DNA from: Lytechinus variegatus
Taxonomy: Eukaryota > Echinodermata > Echinoidea > Temnopleuroida > Toxopneustidae
DNA: 64,000 bases
Assembly: GCF_018143015.1 (NCBI RefSeq)
Contig: NC_054744.1
Span: 2,067,059 to 2,131,058, forward strand
Direction of reading: 5' to 3'
Positions 54,300-64,000 of this stretch are shown here, piece by piece. Position numbers and translations under genes: made by a program. A model generated the notes under the pieces. That model ran no database searches. It was not told where the DNA came from and saw only the letters and a program-made list of their open reading frames with translations. Every line of letters starts with the position of its first letter. Position 1 is the first letter of the stretch.

Positions 54300-55490
54300 A
54301 GTCTTGACTTTGTGACATTGACTGGTTTCAACACTTTTTATTGGCCTTGGTACCTCTTAATAGGACTAAAGTAAAGCAAATTGCCTAGATAACAAAGTGG
54401 CCTTGCCCTATTAAAATCAAAGGCCTGAAGATAAATTTTAACAAGATCCATGGATTATGAAAATAAGCACTTTCTTTTTATATGTAATTAATATATGTAT
54501 ATTTTAATGTAACAAAACCTACTTAGTTCATAATTCATTCACTACAAATGATGTCATTTACCTCCAAATCACTTTGACATTGGCTACATGTAGGTAATAA
54601 TTTGACCCGTCACCATCTCAATTTTTTTTTATAAACTTTGATTAAATGACTTTAAATTAATGAAGAAAATACATCATTTATCATCAAAGCAATAGAACTG
54701 AAATGACATCTGACCTTGACTTGGTGACATAAAATTACATAAAAAGTACTTTAAAATCCTTATATCAAATTTTCACAAAATAGGGACTTGCAGTTATTGT
54801 GAAATAGAACTAGATGGATTCTCAATTGAAAACAGTGGAGATTTATATGCCAATGCCATAGCCAGATCAAGAATGAACTTTTCATAAAGTTCTTAATGTT
54901 TAAATTAATAACCAATATGACCTTTGACTCTTGACCTTGTGACTCACCTACATCATTGGATTATCATCGTGGACCAAGCTTTAAGTTGATCCATCAAAAA
55001 CTTCTTAGTTGTCATGAAAACGAAAAACAGGTAAATGGACGATACAAAAACATTTAATGCTTACAGCAACCACATAAAAATCTTTAACCTTTGGTTAAGT
55101 TCTTGATGTTGATACTACAAAAAAAGTAAAGTTTGATCTTACTATACATGTAGTCACTTTATTGTGGATACTTCATAAACATACTAATCTACATGTAAGT
55201 TTTATGAAATAGGGACCAATACTTTCAAATTATCTTGAAAACATATTTATAATGGTGATACAACACAGTTTATGTTCATTGACCCCAATGACGTTTGACC
55301 TTACGTGAGCTGATCTTCATACTACCAAATAAGTGACACTTCATTGCCCTGATGTCCAAGTTCCATGAAATACATGTAGGCCCATAAATACTCTCAAAGT
55401 TGTGATGACATTTAAAAAACTTTAACTGTAGTTAGGATTTTGATGTTGATGATGTCGCGGCCACCTCACTTATGCTATCCAGGCAAGGCA
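54300..55490. repeat. Old relative of the DR1-bearing element
   Basis: Diverged phrases of the element at 56698-57794: 'atgacctttgactcttgacc' (54918), 'tttgaccttacgtgagctga' (55297), 'catttaaaaaactttaactg' (55410), 'aggattttgatgttgatgat' (55434). There are no clear ends. Confidence 0.55.
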
Positions 55491-55947
55491 AAACAAGATC
55501 ATCATTTGATTCCATTTTACATGTGTTTCTTACAATTCATCATTTGCTCTGTTAAAACCTTGAAAATCATAATTCTTTTTGCATCAAAATAACCAACTTA
55601 CGGACCGATGTCACAAACGTGATACAACAAATGTAAACCTGTTAGAAAATGGCATAGAGGAAAATATGCAATGCATAGACACGCTGGGGAGAGTATCATG
55701 AAGTATCTTGTCCATGATTTTCACTGTTCCATTTCATTTCATCCAATCAGGTGGAAAGATTTCAGTAGCTTATAACAATATTGATTTAATGAATTGCTCT
55801 CCACGAATCAATCATAATGTAATAACAAGTACTTCTCTTTTTGAATCAAAATAATCAATTTCAGGACCCATGTCACAAATTGATATAACAAATGTAAACC
55901 TGTTGGAAATAGGCATACCAGAAAGCACGCACATCAGCTTACTTGAA

Positions 55948-56442
55948 TCAATCATCATCTAAAACTTCTCCATCTTCTGGATCAGAGTCTTCATTCCTCT
56001 GTGGGATGTCTTCTAGCTTTGGGAACATCATGTTATCATTGTCCTCTTTGATATCACTGCACTCCTTCTGACGCAGGGGTACTCCACAATCCAGAGGATC
56101 AAGGTTTGATGGTTCATCCGGCATTGGCTCCATTTCATTCACACATGGTTCATCATCTAACTTCGGAACTCTATCATCCCTCATGTCCATTTCACCAACA
56201 GCCTCTCCATCTCCCTCGAATCCTGCTTCCTCCATCTCTTCCTCCCTGTTTCCAGGGTGATCATCCCCATCCTTGTGGAAGGCTGCCGACTTTCTGGTGT
56301 GCCTTCTCCTCTTCTTCCGCTCTGCTTCAAAGATCTTTTTCTCTTCTGCGAAGATGTCCTTGATGGTTTCTTTGGAGATGTCTGGATCTGTCTTCATCAG
56401 CTGGATAAATACCCCACCCGGTGATCGCCGCCTTGTTCGGTT
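55948..56442 (-). CDS. PHAX: PHAX exon 2 (coding)
   Basis: Residues 294-457, from NRTRRRSPGGVFIQLMKTDP. The Met usually called at 56397 is internal. The C-terminal 110 residues are Asp/Glu-rich and longer than in vertebrates. Confidence 0.94.
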   Translation of the reverse strand, partial: NRTRRRSPGGVFIQLMKTDPDISKETIKDIFAEEKKIFEAERKKRRRHTRKSAAFHKDGDDHPGNREEEMEEAGFEGDGEAVGEMDMRDDRVPKLDDEPCVNEMEPMPDEPSNLDPLDCGVPLRQKECSDIKEDNDNMMFPKLEDIPQRNEDSDPEDGEVLDDD

Positions 56443-59400
56443 CTAAGAGAGGAAATAGTTAGATTTACATTGAATTATCATAATTGATGAGTGTGTTTGA
56501 CAGAACAAAAACAGTCACTGGTATTTTGTGGTTCGTAAGATTACAAGTGACCCAATATTTAAAAAACAAAACTATTTCAGACTATTACATGCACGGCTCT
56601 ATATCTCAAAGCCAAAACCATGTTTGCCTTTAAAGCCTAAAACAATAAGTAATCTTAAAGGGGAATCAGTCTAAAAACAAGTGGAATGCCTCTGGCCGTC
56701 TCACCTGCATCACGCGGTTCAAGACAGCAGCAGTGCTGACTTTGAATACTACTCTAACTCGCACAAGATGTTCAGTGATACATGGTTACTCTTATGTCCA
56801 CTTTTTATGAACTAGACCAATAAACTTACAGAGATATGATGGTTATTCAACAAAAAACCCCAACATGGCCAAAGTTCATTGACCTTACATGACCTTTGAC
56901 CTTGATCATGTGACCTGAAACTCGAACAGGATGTTCAGTGATACTTGATTACTCTTATGTACAAGTTTCATGAATCAGATCCATAAACTTTCAAAGTTAT
57001 GATGGTAATTCAACAGATACACCCAATTCGGCCAAAGTTCATTGACCTTTGACCTTGGTCATGTGACCTGAAATGCGCACAGGATGTTCAGTGATACTTG
57101 ATTACTCTAATGTCCAAGTTTAATGAACTAGACCAATAAACTTTCAAAGTTATGATGGTAATTCAACAGATACCCCCGATTCGGCCAAAGTTCATTGACC
57201 CTAAATGACCTTTGACCTTAATCATGAGACCTGAAACTTGCACAAAATTTTCAGTGATGCTTGATTACTATTATATCTAAGTTTCATGAATCAGATCCAT
57301 AAACTTTCAAAGTTATGATGGGAATTCAACAGATATCCCCAATTCGGCCAAAGTTCATTGACCCTAAATGACCTTTGACCTTGGTCGTGTGACGTGAAAC
57401 TCATGCAGGATGTTCAGTGATACTTGATTAACCTTATGTCCAAGTTTCATGAACTAGGTCCATATATTTTCTAAGTTATGATGACATTTAAAAAACTTAA
57501 CCTCAGGTTAAGATTTTGATGTTGATTCCTCCAACATGGTCTAAGTTCATTGACCCTAAATGACCTTTGACCTTGGTCATGTGACATGAAACTCTAATAG
57601 GATGTTCAGTAATACTTGATTAACCTTATGGCCAAGTTTTATTAACTAGGTCCATATACTTTCTAAGTTATGACGTCATTTCAAAAACTTAACCTCAGGT
57701 TAAGATTTGATGTTGACGCCGCCGCCGCCGCCGCCGTCGCCGCCGACGTCGGAAAAGCGGCGCCTATAGTCTCACTTTGCTTCGCAGGTGAGACAAAAAG
57801 CTGTTTTTAGAGGAAGAAGATATAGAGTACCAAAGTGTGACATTAGTTGCCATGGTGTAATGGGGCTGGTTCGAAACAGAGTCGCAGCTGATGATCGTCT
57901 GTACACATTTGTATGACTTTGGCTCATCTGAAAAATAGGTTGCAAGCAATCAAATTCCGATAGCAGTCATTTTCTCCTCTGAGAAACACACGCTTTATTT
58001 CGGCGGTTCATTTGTTTAGATCCAGGCCTCCATGACACCAATGCAACTGACCTCATCGCTTCGGTACTCTATATCAACCAAGAAGAACAGTTTAAATATA
58101 CCAGACAAACAATGAGAATTCTCAAAAAGTTGCAATCACTATAAATTACATGTAATAAGGAGACTTTCAAATTGGTACTATTGTTGATGTTATTATGAAT
58201 GTGATGTACAATGTAGGCTAAAGAAAACTCTTCCACTTCCAGTTCCTTAAATACCCTCAAAAGGCTCAAATGACCTTCTTTTCAGGTACACTTATGCAAG
58301 AAAACCAACATCCTACTCATTACTGAATGAAAAGAGCATCAATGCGTGGCAGATCAAATTTAATTAGATGGATTCTCAAATGCATGCATTCAAAATTTTT
58401 GCCTCTCATATACCATGAACAAGACTGTTGCTAAGGCGAGCACATAATACGCTCGTCTATAACACAGAAAATGGAGTTTTTGGTCAAGCAAGAAAGTAGA
58501 AGGTGGCAACTTCACCTTTGACCTTCTGGCCTCAAAATCAATAGAATTGCTAGGATCTATGCTAGTATCATACACACCAAATTATATGAGCCTAGAATAA
58601 GTTAAACTGAAGTTATTGCGTTTACAAGGAAAAGTTAACAGACAGACGGACGAACACCGAGCGTGATACCATAATACATCCCGTCGAGACGGGGCGTATG
58701 ATAAAAAAAAAATGTTGAGGTAGCCAATACACCCCTAAACCCAATTGATGAAACATAAAAAAAATATTTTTGTTCATAGCATTTCTTACCGCTATCATCA
58801 TTCCTCCATCATTTTCAATCTCCTCTGTTTGCTTCCATATCTGAAGTGCCTTCTCGACTCCAAGAATCTTGACTATTCTCAGAATAAGTTCTCTCTTTGG
58901 CTCTTGGAGGCTGAAAGCAAGCTGACCTGCGATTACCTTTTTCTCAGCACTGGGGTCAATCTCCACCTTCTTCATCAGGATGACCTGTTCAGTATTGTCT
59001 GAATGAGTTCCAAGCCTGCTCTTTACATTGGAGCGCCGGAACCTGTCAGCAACCATGGAGCCACGCTTCTTTAATTTTTCCCGAAGATCATCATGTGGTC
59101 TTTCTAGGTCTTCTTCCTCCTGCTCACTATGTCTTGGTGGATCATCTGCAAGCCAAGCGTCATCCTCATCCTCTCCTACTGCCTTCACCAGCTTTCTACC
59201 CTTGATGACATCATCTCCAGGAGGAATGTTTGTGGCTACACCAAGAGGGAGCTGTTCTGTATCTTTGTAGCTGTAGCTCTCCACATCCCGTTCCATGACC
59301 TGATCAACTCCAAAATGTGTGATTTCCCTCTCGACGGCCTCCTGGTTCTGCTCTACAGCTACAGAACCCCAGATGTTGTTCTTCCGCCTCTTCCCTACTG

Positions 59401-59668
59401 TAACCACTCCTCTGTCTCCATCTTTCATCCTTGAAGACCTGTAGTCTGGTCTCTCAGAACTCTTTCCCTGCTTCTGCTGATCCCTGTAGAATGAAGACTC
59501 AGACAAGGACAAGGCAGGTGCTGTCTTTCGACGCTTCCAGGACTGTTCATCCTCACTGTCACTCTGATCACTTGAATCATCTTCATCACTCAGTTCAAAC
59601 TTTCTAATGCTCCCTCTCGGTAAATCTTTCTTTTTAGGTGTTGTTTGACGCTGTGTGAAGGCTGCCAT
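55948..59668 (-). CDS. PHAX: Phosphorylated adaptor for RNA export
   Basis: Nuclear adaptor that bridges cap-binding complex and CRM1 to export snRNAs (and moves snoRNAs to Cajal bodies). Two coding exons, 59668-58790 (293 codons) and 56442-55948 (164 codons plus stop), join in phase 0 (donor GCG|GTAAGA, acceptor TCTCTTAG) to 457 aa; human PHAX is about 394. The acidic/Ser-rich N-terminus (FELSDEDDSSDQSDSEDE) and KRRK clusters fit NLS and CK2 sites. The RNA-binding domain spans about 215-310: VADRFRRSNVKSRLGTHSD, LQEPKRELILRIVKILG, EIENDGGMMIA joined to NRTRRRSPGGVFIQLMK, then ISKETIKDIFAEEKK. The two GG motifs match the family name RNA_GG_bind. The acidic C-terminus ends GEVLDDD. Start: MAAFTQRQ at 59668 rather than an upstream in-frame Met at 59704, because a likely 5'-UTR splice acceptor (CTTTTTGTAG) lies between them. 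Confidence 0.95.
56698..57794. mobile_element. 1.1-kb element with five ~163-bp repeats, each with a DR1
   Basis: GTCTCACCTGC at 56698 is the exact complement of the right end GCAGGTGAGAC at 57784. Between them the unit 'aaagttcattgaccctaaat', 'gacctttgaccttggtcatg', 'tgacctgaaactc', 'aggatgttcagtgatacttg' repeats five times. A (GCC)n tract and 'ggaaaagcggcgcctatagt' precede the right end. It has no coding capacity and lies in the PHAX intron; superfamily not assigned. Confidence 0.75.
58430..58700. mobile_element. Repeat ending CATCCCGTCGAGACGGGGCG
   Basis: 'Cagacagacggacgaacacc' and 'gagcgtgataccataataca' lead to a short hairpin CCCGTCGAGACGGGG and GTATGAT. The left part 'cataatacgctcgtctataa' resembles the complement of the right end. 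It is a terminal type common among marine-invertebrate repeats. In the PHAX intron. Confidence 0.6.
58790..59668 (-). CDS. PHAX: PHAX exon 1 (coding)
   Basis: Residues 1-293, from MAAFTQRQTTPKKKDLPRGS to EIENDGGMMIA. Reading on past the GTAAGA donor adds 55 unrelated codons and is not coding. Confidence 0.94.
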
Positions 59669-59681
59669 GTTGAATTCCAAT

Positions 59682-60220
59682 ACTACAAAAAGATAGATCT
59701 GCAAAGATAAGTGATGAATCAGTAATAAGATAAGGTGATGTTAGCCAGCATCTACCTGCACCTATAGAATGATTTGACTTTTCAACAGTTAATTAACAAC
59801 AAATACTAATTAACCAAAAATTATTAAAGAAAAAGAATTGAAATATCACTTTGGCAGTTGAACCTATATCAATCCATGTTTGTTTTTTCATAAATAAAGC
59901 TGGATATATCTCACGACTACATATCTGCACTGATCCACCCAGAAAGAATTGGTGGGATCCAGGCTAGAGAGTAAAAATCATTCACTAACGCGCACTTGCT
60001 CTCCACGGAGCCAGGGATTGCGTCCCATTCATGTGCACGTACCGCGAAAAAAACTGAAATTTTCGCCACCCCCCCCGAGATTTCAACTCTCTTTTCAAAA
60101 AATCTAGCCCTAAATCATGTAAATAGGATACAACTTAAATTCCGACATTACTACAAATTTTGATTTTATTTTTTAAATAAGAATTCATAAAAAAACAAGA
60201 AAAATATTATGAAAAGAGGC
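59682..60220 (-). promoter_or_regulatory. PHAX 5' region
   Basis: A likely 5'-UTR splice acceptor lies at 59683-59684 (AG) on the minus strand; the upstream exon and promoter were not identified. The rest is AT-rich with a poly-C tract near 60068. Confidence 0.35.
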
Positions 60221-60223
60221 AGT

Positions 60224-60600
60224 GTAGCTCAGTAAGTTAGAGCGCATATTTCGGATAAGATTGTGGATCTCAACGTGAGAGGTTCAAGTCCCGATCATGC
60301 CGAAACGCAACTAACAAAAAAAGTCTGATGCTATAGCATTGTGTGTTAACGTGCCTCACCACTGTATTCAGTGCAGGTGTGAATGCAGTTGGAAAACACT
60401 CCGTCCATCGGAAAGGACACAAATGTTGGTCTCATGTATAGCCTATAGAGTCACAACCTATGCACGTTAAAACCAATACTAATACACTATTCGTTAAAGT
60501 GTAGGGTGTTCACCCGGTGTATTGCACCTGCCGGTCCCGGCAAAATTCATGCCAAGTACCCGATGCATTTATGCCCAGGAGGGCCCTTTATTGTATACAT
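60224..60600 (+). repeat. tRNA-derived SINE, family C
   Basis: GTAGCTCAGTAAGTTAGAGCG (A box) and GGTTCAAGTCCC (B box, 60281) form a tRNA-like head whose anticodon region does not fold as a functional tRNA. The body has 'catcggaaaggacacaaatg' and 'ttggtctcatgtatag', shared in diverged form with the tail of the SINE at 43640. It ends near 'ggagggccctttattgtata'. Confidence 0.7.
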
Positions 60601-62995
60601 CCAGATCCAGAAAAGACGGGGAAAACTTGCAATTTTTACATAGCCATCTTCATCAGTTCATGACATGATCTTGTTCTCTTCTTAAAGGTAAATGCTAGTT
60701 TTGGTAACGATATCAAAATGAGTTCGTACAGAATCCAATAAAATGACGACCAAAGTGTCCGTTTGTATAAATAAAACGTTTATGCCAAAGGATTCTGGAA
60801 GAAATTGTGCAACTGCTGAGAAATCAGCAAATAAGCGCAGGATTCGGGTAGAGCGTCGCGCGTCGGGCCCAACATTCAAAGCAATAATAATACACTGTCC
60901 CACGTGCGCCTATCTGTGTTGGGGATCTTCAGTGTGAACATTTTTTTAGCGTATATTTCAAGATTTCACAAAGTCCAGTTTATGTAACTGTACCAGATCT
61001 AGATCCTCGATAATATACTGACAATCAAGCCTTGTTTTACAGACTTTCTCATGAAATCAGTATTTACTGCAGCTAATGGAATTTCTCTTTTTTAGTTTAG
61101 TTTAAGTTTTATTTTTCGCCAAGCTACAAGTACAACTCATAGCAAGATGCATATCCATCTTCAATATGTGTCTTGTAGCTGAATTCATATTTTACAAACC
61201 TCAAAATACTAACGTTTGATCAAGTACACAGTCACAGATCTAAGTGTCACTGAGTTAAATTGACTGTTCTGTCATTGTCTGTTGTGGTGTTCTTTACACA
61301 AGAGTCGATCGAGAGCTCACAGTCACACGAAAGTCGGTATCTGGGCACGTGTAGACAAGAAACGTATGATAATTCCTAAATTTCTGTCACCATTCATGTC
61401 TCAAACACAAACTTCAAACTTCAGTCACTTAAAATAGTATTTGCACATCAATAAATCAAATTAGAAGAGTTGGCTGAGGCCTAATTGACAAAATAACGCA
61501 CCCTTTTACTACTGGTTCCGGCTAGAATTTGGGGACAGCATCAAACAAATATAGTATCGCCGAAACGTCCAAAGGCAAATATAACTATAAGAAAAAAAAA
61601 TTCATATGTATACAAATTTGATTCTTGCTTTTGGTAATTTCTGCATATGACTGTAAATACTATAAAAAAAACTATTTGATATGGAATCTCAAAAAAAGCA
61701 AAGCAATGACTGTCTGGACTTATTTTGTTAACAAAATTTTTACCCGGTGCATTTTACCCAACGGCCCTGCATTGCATGTTTCACATGCAGATCAAACAAG
61801 TTGAACAACTTGGCTCTTGGAATAAAATGTGAGAGTCCCTTTTTCCAGCAGAATAATTAGTAAATAATACAAATTCGCACGGTTTGGCTGATTAAAATAT
61901 AAAAAAAGAATATATTCAGCTTTGAAGCGATAGGCCTATATAGAACTGGCTTGTGGGTTCTTACTGTTTACTTTTAACTTAATTTAAATGCCGCTGATGT
62001 TTAGCATCAACCATCCGTATAGTTTAAGCCACATATGCAGAGTGCAAAAAAATCTGCACTTCGTATATGCTAAGTTGATATTATATCAACTATTTAGCTT
62101 GTGATACCTTCTACCAGAGTGTTGCGATTTCCCCGCACGGTCATGTCGGAGTTAATAGTATTGGTCGTTATTTAGAATATGGGATCGCAGTGTATAATTT
62201 AAAAAACGCATCGTTGAACAGTTTACATTTCGAAAGACTATATCCCCCCCCCCCTCAGTGTTATTTAGGGTACGCCTATATGCTCGTTCCCTCCCTTTGA
62301 AAGCACCCCCTATCGAAGGTCTGCCAAAATTTCTGAACCCCCTCCGAGGGTTTTCACCTGGCTTTTTTTTGTTGCCTTGGAGACCCCCTAAATCCGGAAC
62401 ACTACTCAATGTACCCTGTATCTCAGGTGAGCTCTCATTCCAACAAAAGGTCCTCACTTTACTTTTCAAATAAATGAAATAATCCTGAATGAGCTTTCAG
62501 TACTAGCAGGTATTTGATCCCAAGATTTGATAAATTTTTCTGATATTCAAGATCGATATTTTATAACCCCCTTTTAAAAATTTTCAGGAGTCCAAAGAGA
62601 GGGATAAAAAAAACACCCCCATTTAAAGGAGACTCCAGGTGAAAATACAAATACACGCCGGACTTGTCCCACGAAAAAGTATCCTTTTACTGGACATTTT
62701 GGGAACATGCATGCGGTCGATCCAAAGGGTCGATCCTACCGACCCCGGAGGGAGTGGGGGGGGGGGCGGGGCTCATAGCTCGCATTGTCCAAAATAATGT
62801 TCTATGTCAAATTCGATGTTAAATTCTAAAATTATATTACAAAGCAAGGGGACTGAAATAACTCTATTTAATCTTTAAACATGAATTAAACTATCAAAAG
62901 AATTTTGCAAAAACGTGTGTAAAACCATTCATTTTGGTAAAAAAAAAGGAAACTTAAATTTAGATCGAATCTTGCTATCCATAAATCTCATATTG
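60601..62995. other. Unassigned intergenic sequence
   Basis: AT-rich; 'tacccggtgcattttaccca' at 61741 echoes the tail of the SINE at 60224. Poly-C and poly-G tracts at 62244 and 62757 probably mark ends of further small DNA elements. No gene was recognised. Confidence 0.4.
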
Positions 62996-63003
62996 CAATG
63001 AAT

Positions 63004-63233
63004 CAGTGGCGTACGCGGGGGGGGGGGGGTGGGTTTACAGGAATTCAAACCCCCTTAAATTTTCGGATAACCACCCTCCCCCCCCCCGATTTTTTAAAGA
63101 CCTTTTTTTCTATCTTTTTTTTACTTGTCTATTTTTTTTTATTATACGAGACGACGTATTTTATGTTTTGTTGTCAACATTTCATTCAGCTTGAACCCCC
63201 CCCCCCCTTTAGAAATTCCTGCTTACGCTACTG
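63004..63233. mobile_element. 230-bp hAT-like MITE
   Basis: Begins CAGTGGCGTACG and ends GCTTACGCTACTG (complement CAGTAGCGTAAGC). The flanking octamers CAATGAAT and CAACGAAT match at seven of eight. Same TIR type as 7494-7746. Confidence 0.85.
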
Positions 63234-63241
63234 CAACGAAT

Positions 63242-63567
63242 ATCTCCATTTGCATAATGTACATTTTTGTTAAATCGTGTTTGATGGCTTACATTAATTT
63301 TTGTTAACATTTTACTTCTGAACTAAGTTACTGCCTCCTTTTTCCAAATCGTACTACCGGACAAAATCACCCGAGATGTTCTTTGCTATTTACGGAATTA
63401 TGTCGCCATGTCGGTCAAAAAAAAAATCGACTCTCCATAAATCTTTGGACACTTTGTGAAATTTCATAAATGATACTGTCATGATAATTTCGGGACTAGC
63501 TCCAAGTCTACTCCTTTCATGAGGCCCGGCTTTTTCGCAAACGATTGTCATGCCCGAGGCTTAATGG
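63242..63567. other. Unassigned intergenic sequence
   Basis: No gene or clear repeat. Confidence 0.4.
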
Positions 63568-63650
63568 CATGGTAGCTCAGTGGTAGAGCGCCCGTCTCGA
63601 TCATGAACGGGAGGTCGTAGGTTCGATCCCCGGCCGAGTCATACCAAACC
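63568..63650 (+). repeat. SINE family B head
   Basis: GGTAGCTCAGTGGTAGAGCG and B box GGTTCGATCC match the SINE at 3508-3772. The CCCGT/ACGGG stem would enclose an 11-nt loop, so it is not a functional tRNA. The downstream body is not recognisable. Confidence 0.7.
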
Positions 63651-64000
63651 AAAGGCAACGGAGACCGAATCTACAATAGCAAATCTATTGAAAATTTCCG
63701 TCAAATTACAAAAATTTGCAAACAATTATGTCGTTTGTCCATAGTCCAGGGCGACATTGCTGTTTTGATTCGCTGATTTTCGACAAAGGCTGCTTTGTCA
63801 TAAAGGGCTTTTGACAATAGATTCTCTACGTTCCAGAAAGCGTCTGCGTATTAGTTGCGAAAACTCCCTTTTGTCGGACCAGGGAAAGTGAGATCAGAAG
63901 ATGGAATCATATTCCTTTAGTAGTTATACTGAATTTTCTTCTATGCAACGACAACACCTGTTACCGGGTAAACACCTGAATTGCGTCAAATTCCCCATGA
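63651..64000. other. Unassigned sequence at the right edge
   Basis: No coding frame or repeat structure recognised. Confidence 0.4.

Noticed and set aside
60224-60300. Functional tRNA gene
   Set aside because: The anticodon arm does not fold and the sequence continues into a SINE body.
63568-63650. Functional tRNA gene
   Set aside because: A and B boxes are present but the anticodon loop would be 11 nt; it matches a SINE family.

Overview
The window looks like nuclear genomic DNA of a sea urchin or a close echinoderm relative: AT-rich, with intron-containing genes, GT-AG splice sites and a very heavy load of short transposons. The main clue is a multi-SRCR receptor gene of the type massively expanded in echinoids; many of the repeats are of kinds common in marine invertebrates. 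The species cannot be told from the sequence. Four protein-coding genes can be assembled; nearly everything else is repeats.

Layout. (1) 1-4.5 kb: SINE and LINE fragments, a degenerate ~235-bp AT-rich satellite, a foldback element and a 232-bp palindrome. (2) 4.6-14.3 kb, minus strand: a two-exon rhodopsin-class GPCR (397 aa) resembling amine/muscarinic receptors but lacking the amine-binding Asp. Its 8.5-kb intron holds a 5'-truncated LINE, itself split by two DNA elements. (3) 14.3-20.9 kb: intergenic MITEs, SINEs, a 121-bp tandem repeat and a LINE 3' end. (4) 20.95-33.73 kb, plus strand: a membrane SRCR receptor with signal peptide, seven SRCR domains, one TM helix and a short tail (858 aa, ten exons, all introns phase 1). 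Its largest intron holds a ~2.1-kb, 52-bp minisatellite. (5) 34-42.4 kb: TA microsatellites, foldback elements, LINE and Penelope-like remains and a repeat array with an internal inversion. (6) 42.52-48.71 kb, plus strand: MYDGF, five exons, 157 aa, ending in the ER-retention signal KSEL, with MITE- and SINE-rich introns. (7) 48.7-55.9 kb: no gene seen, several DNA elements. (8) 55.95-59.67 kb, minus strand: PHAX, the snRNA export adaptor, two coding exons, 457 aa; its intron carries a repeat element with five perfect DR1 nuclear-receptor half-site pairs. (9) 59.7-64 kb: SINEs and a small hAT-like MITE.

The four genes do not form a pathway: they are a surface GPCR, an innate-immune-type scavenger receptor, an ER/secreted growth factor and a nuclear RNA-export factor that happen to be neighbours. 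The most interesting material is in the non-coding part: a SINE with a 7SL-like head, two LINE 3' ends with a covarying hairpin, nested insertions whose empty site can be read from the LINE reading frame, a possible second signal peptide inside the SRCR gene, and the DR1 array. No LTR retroelement, Polinton or other capsid-bearing element was recognised.
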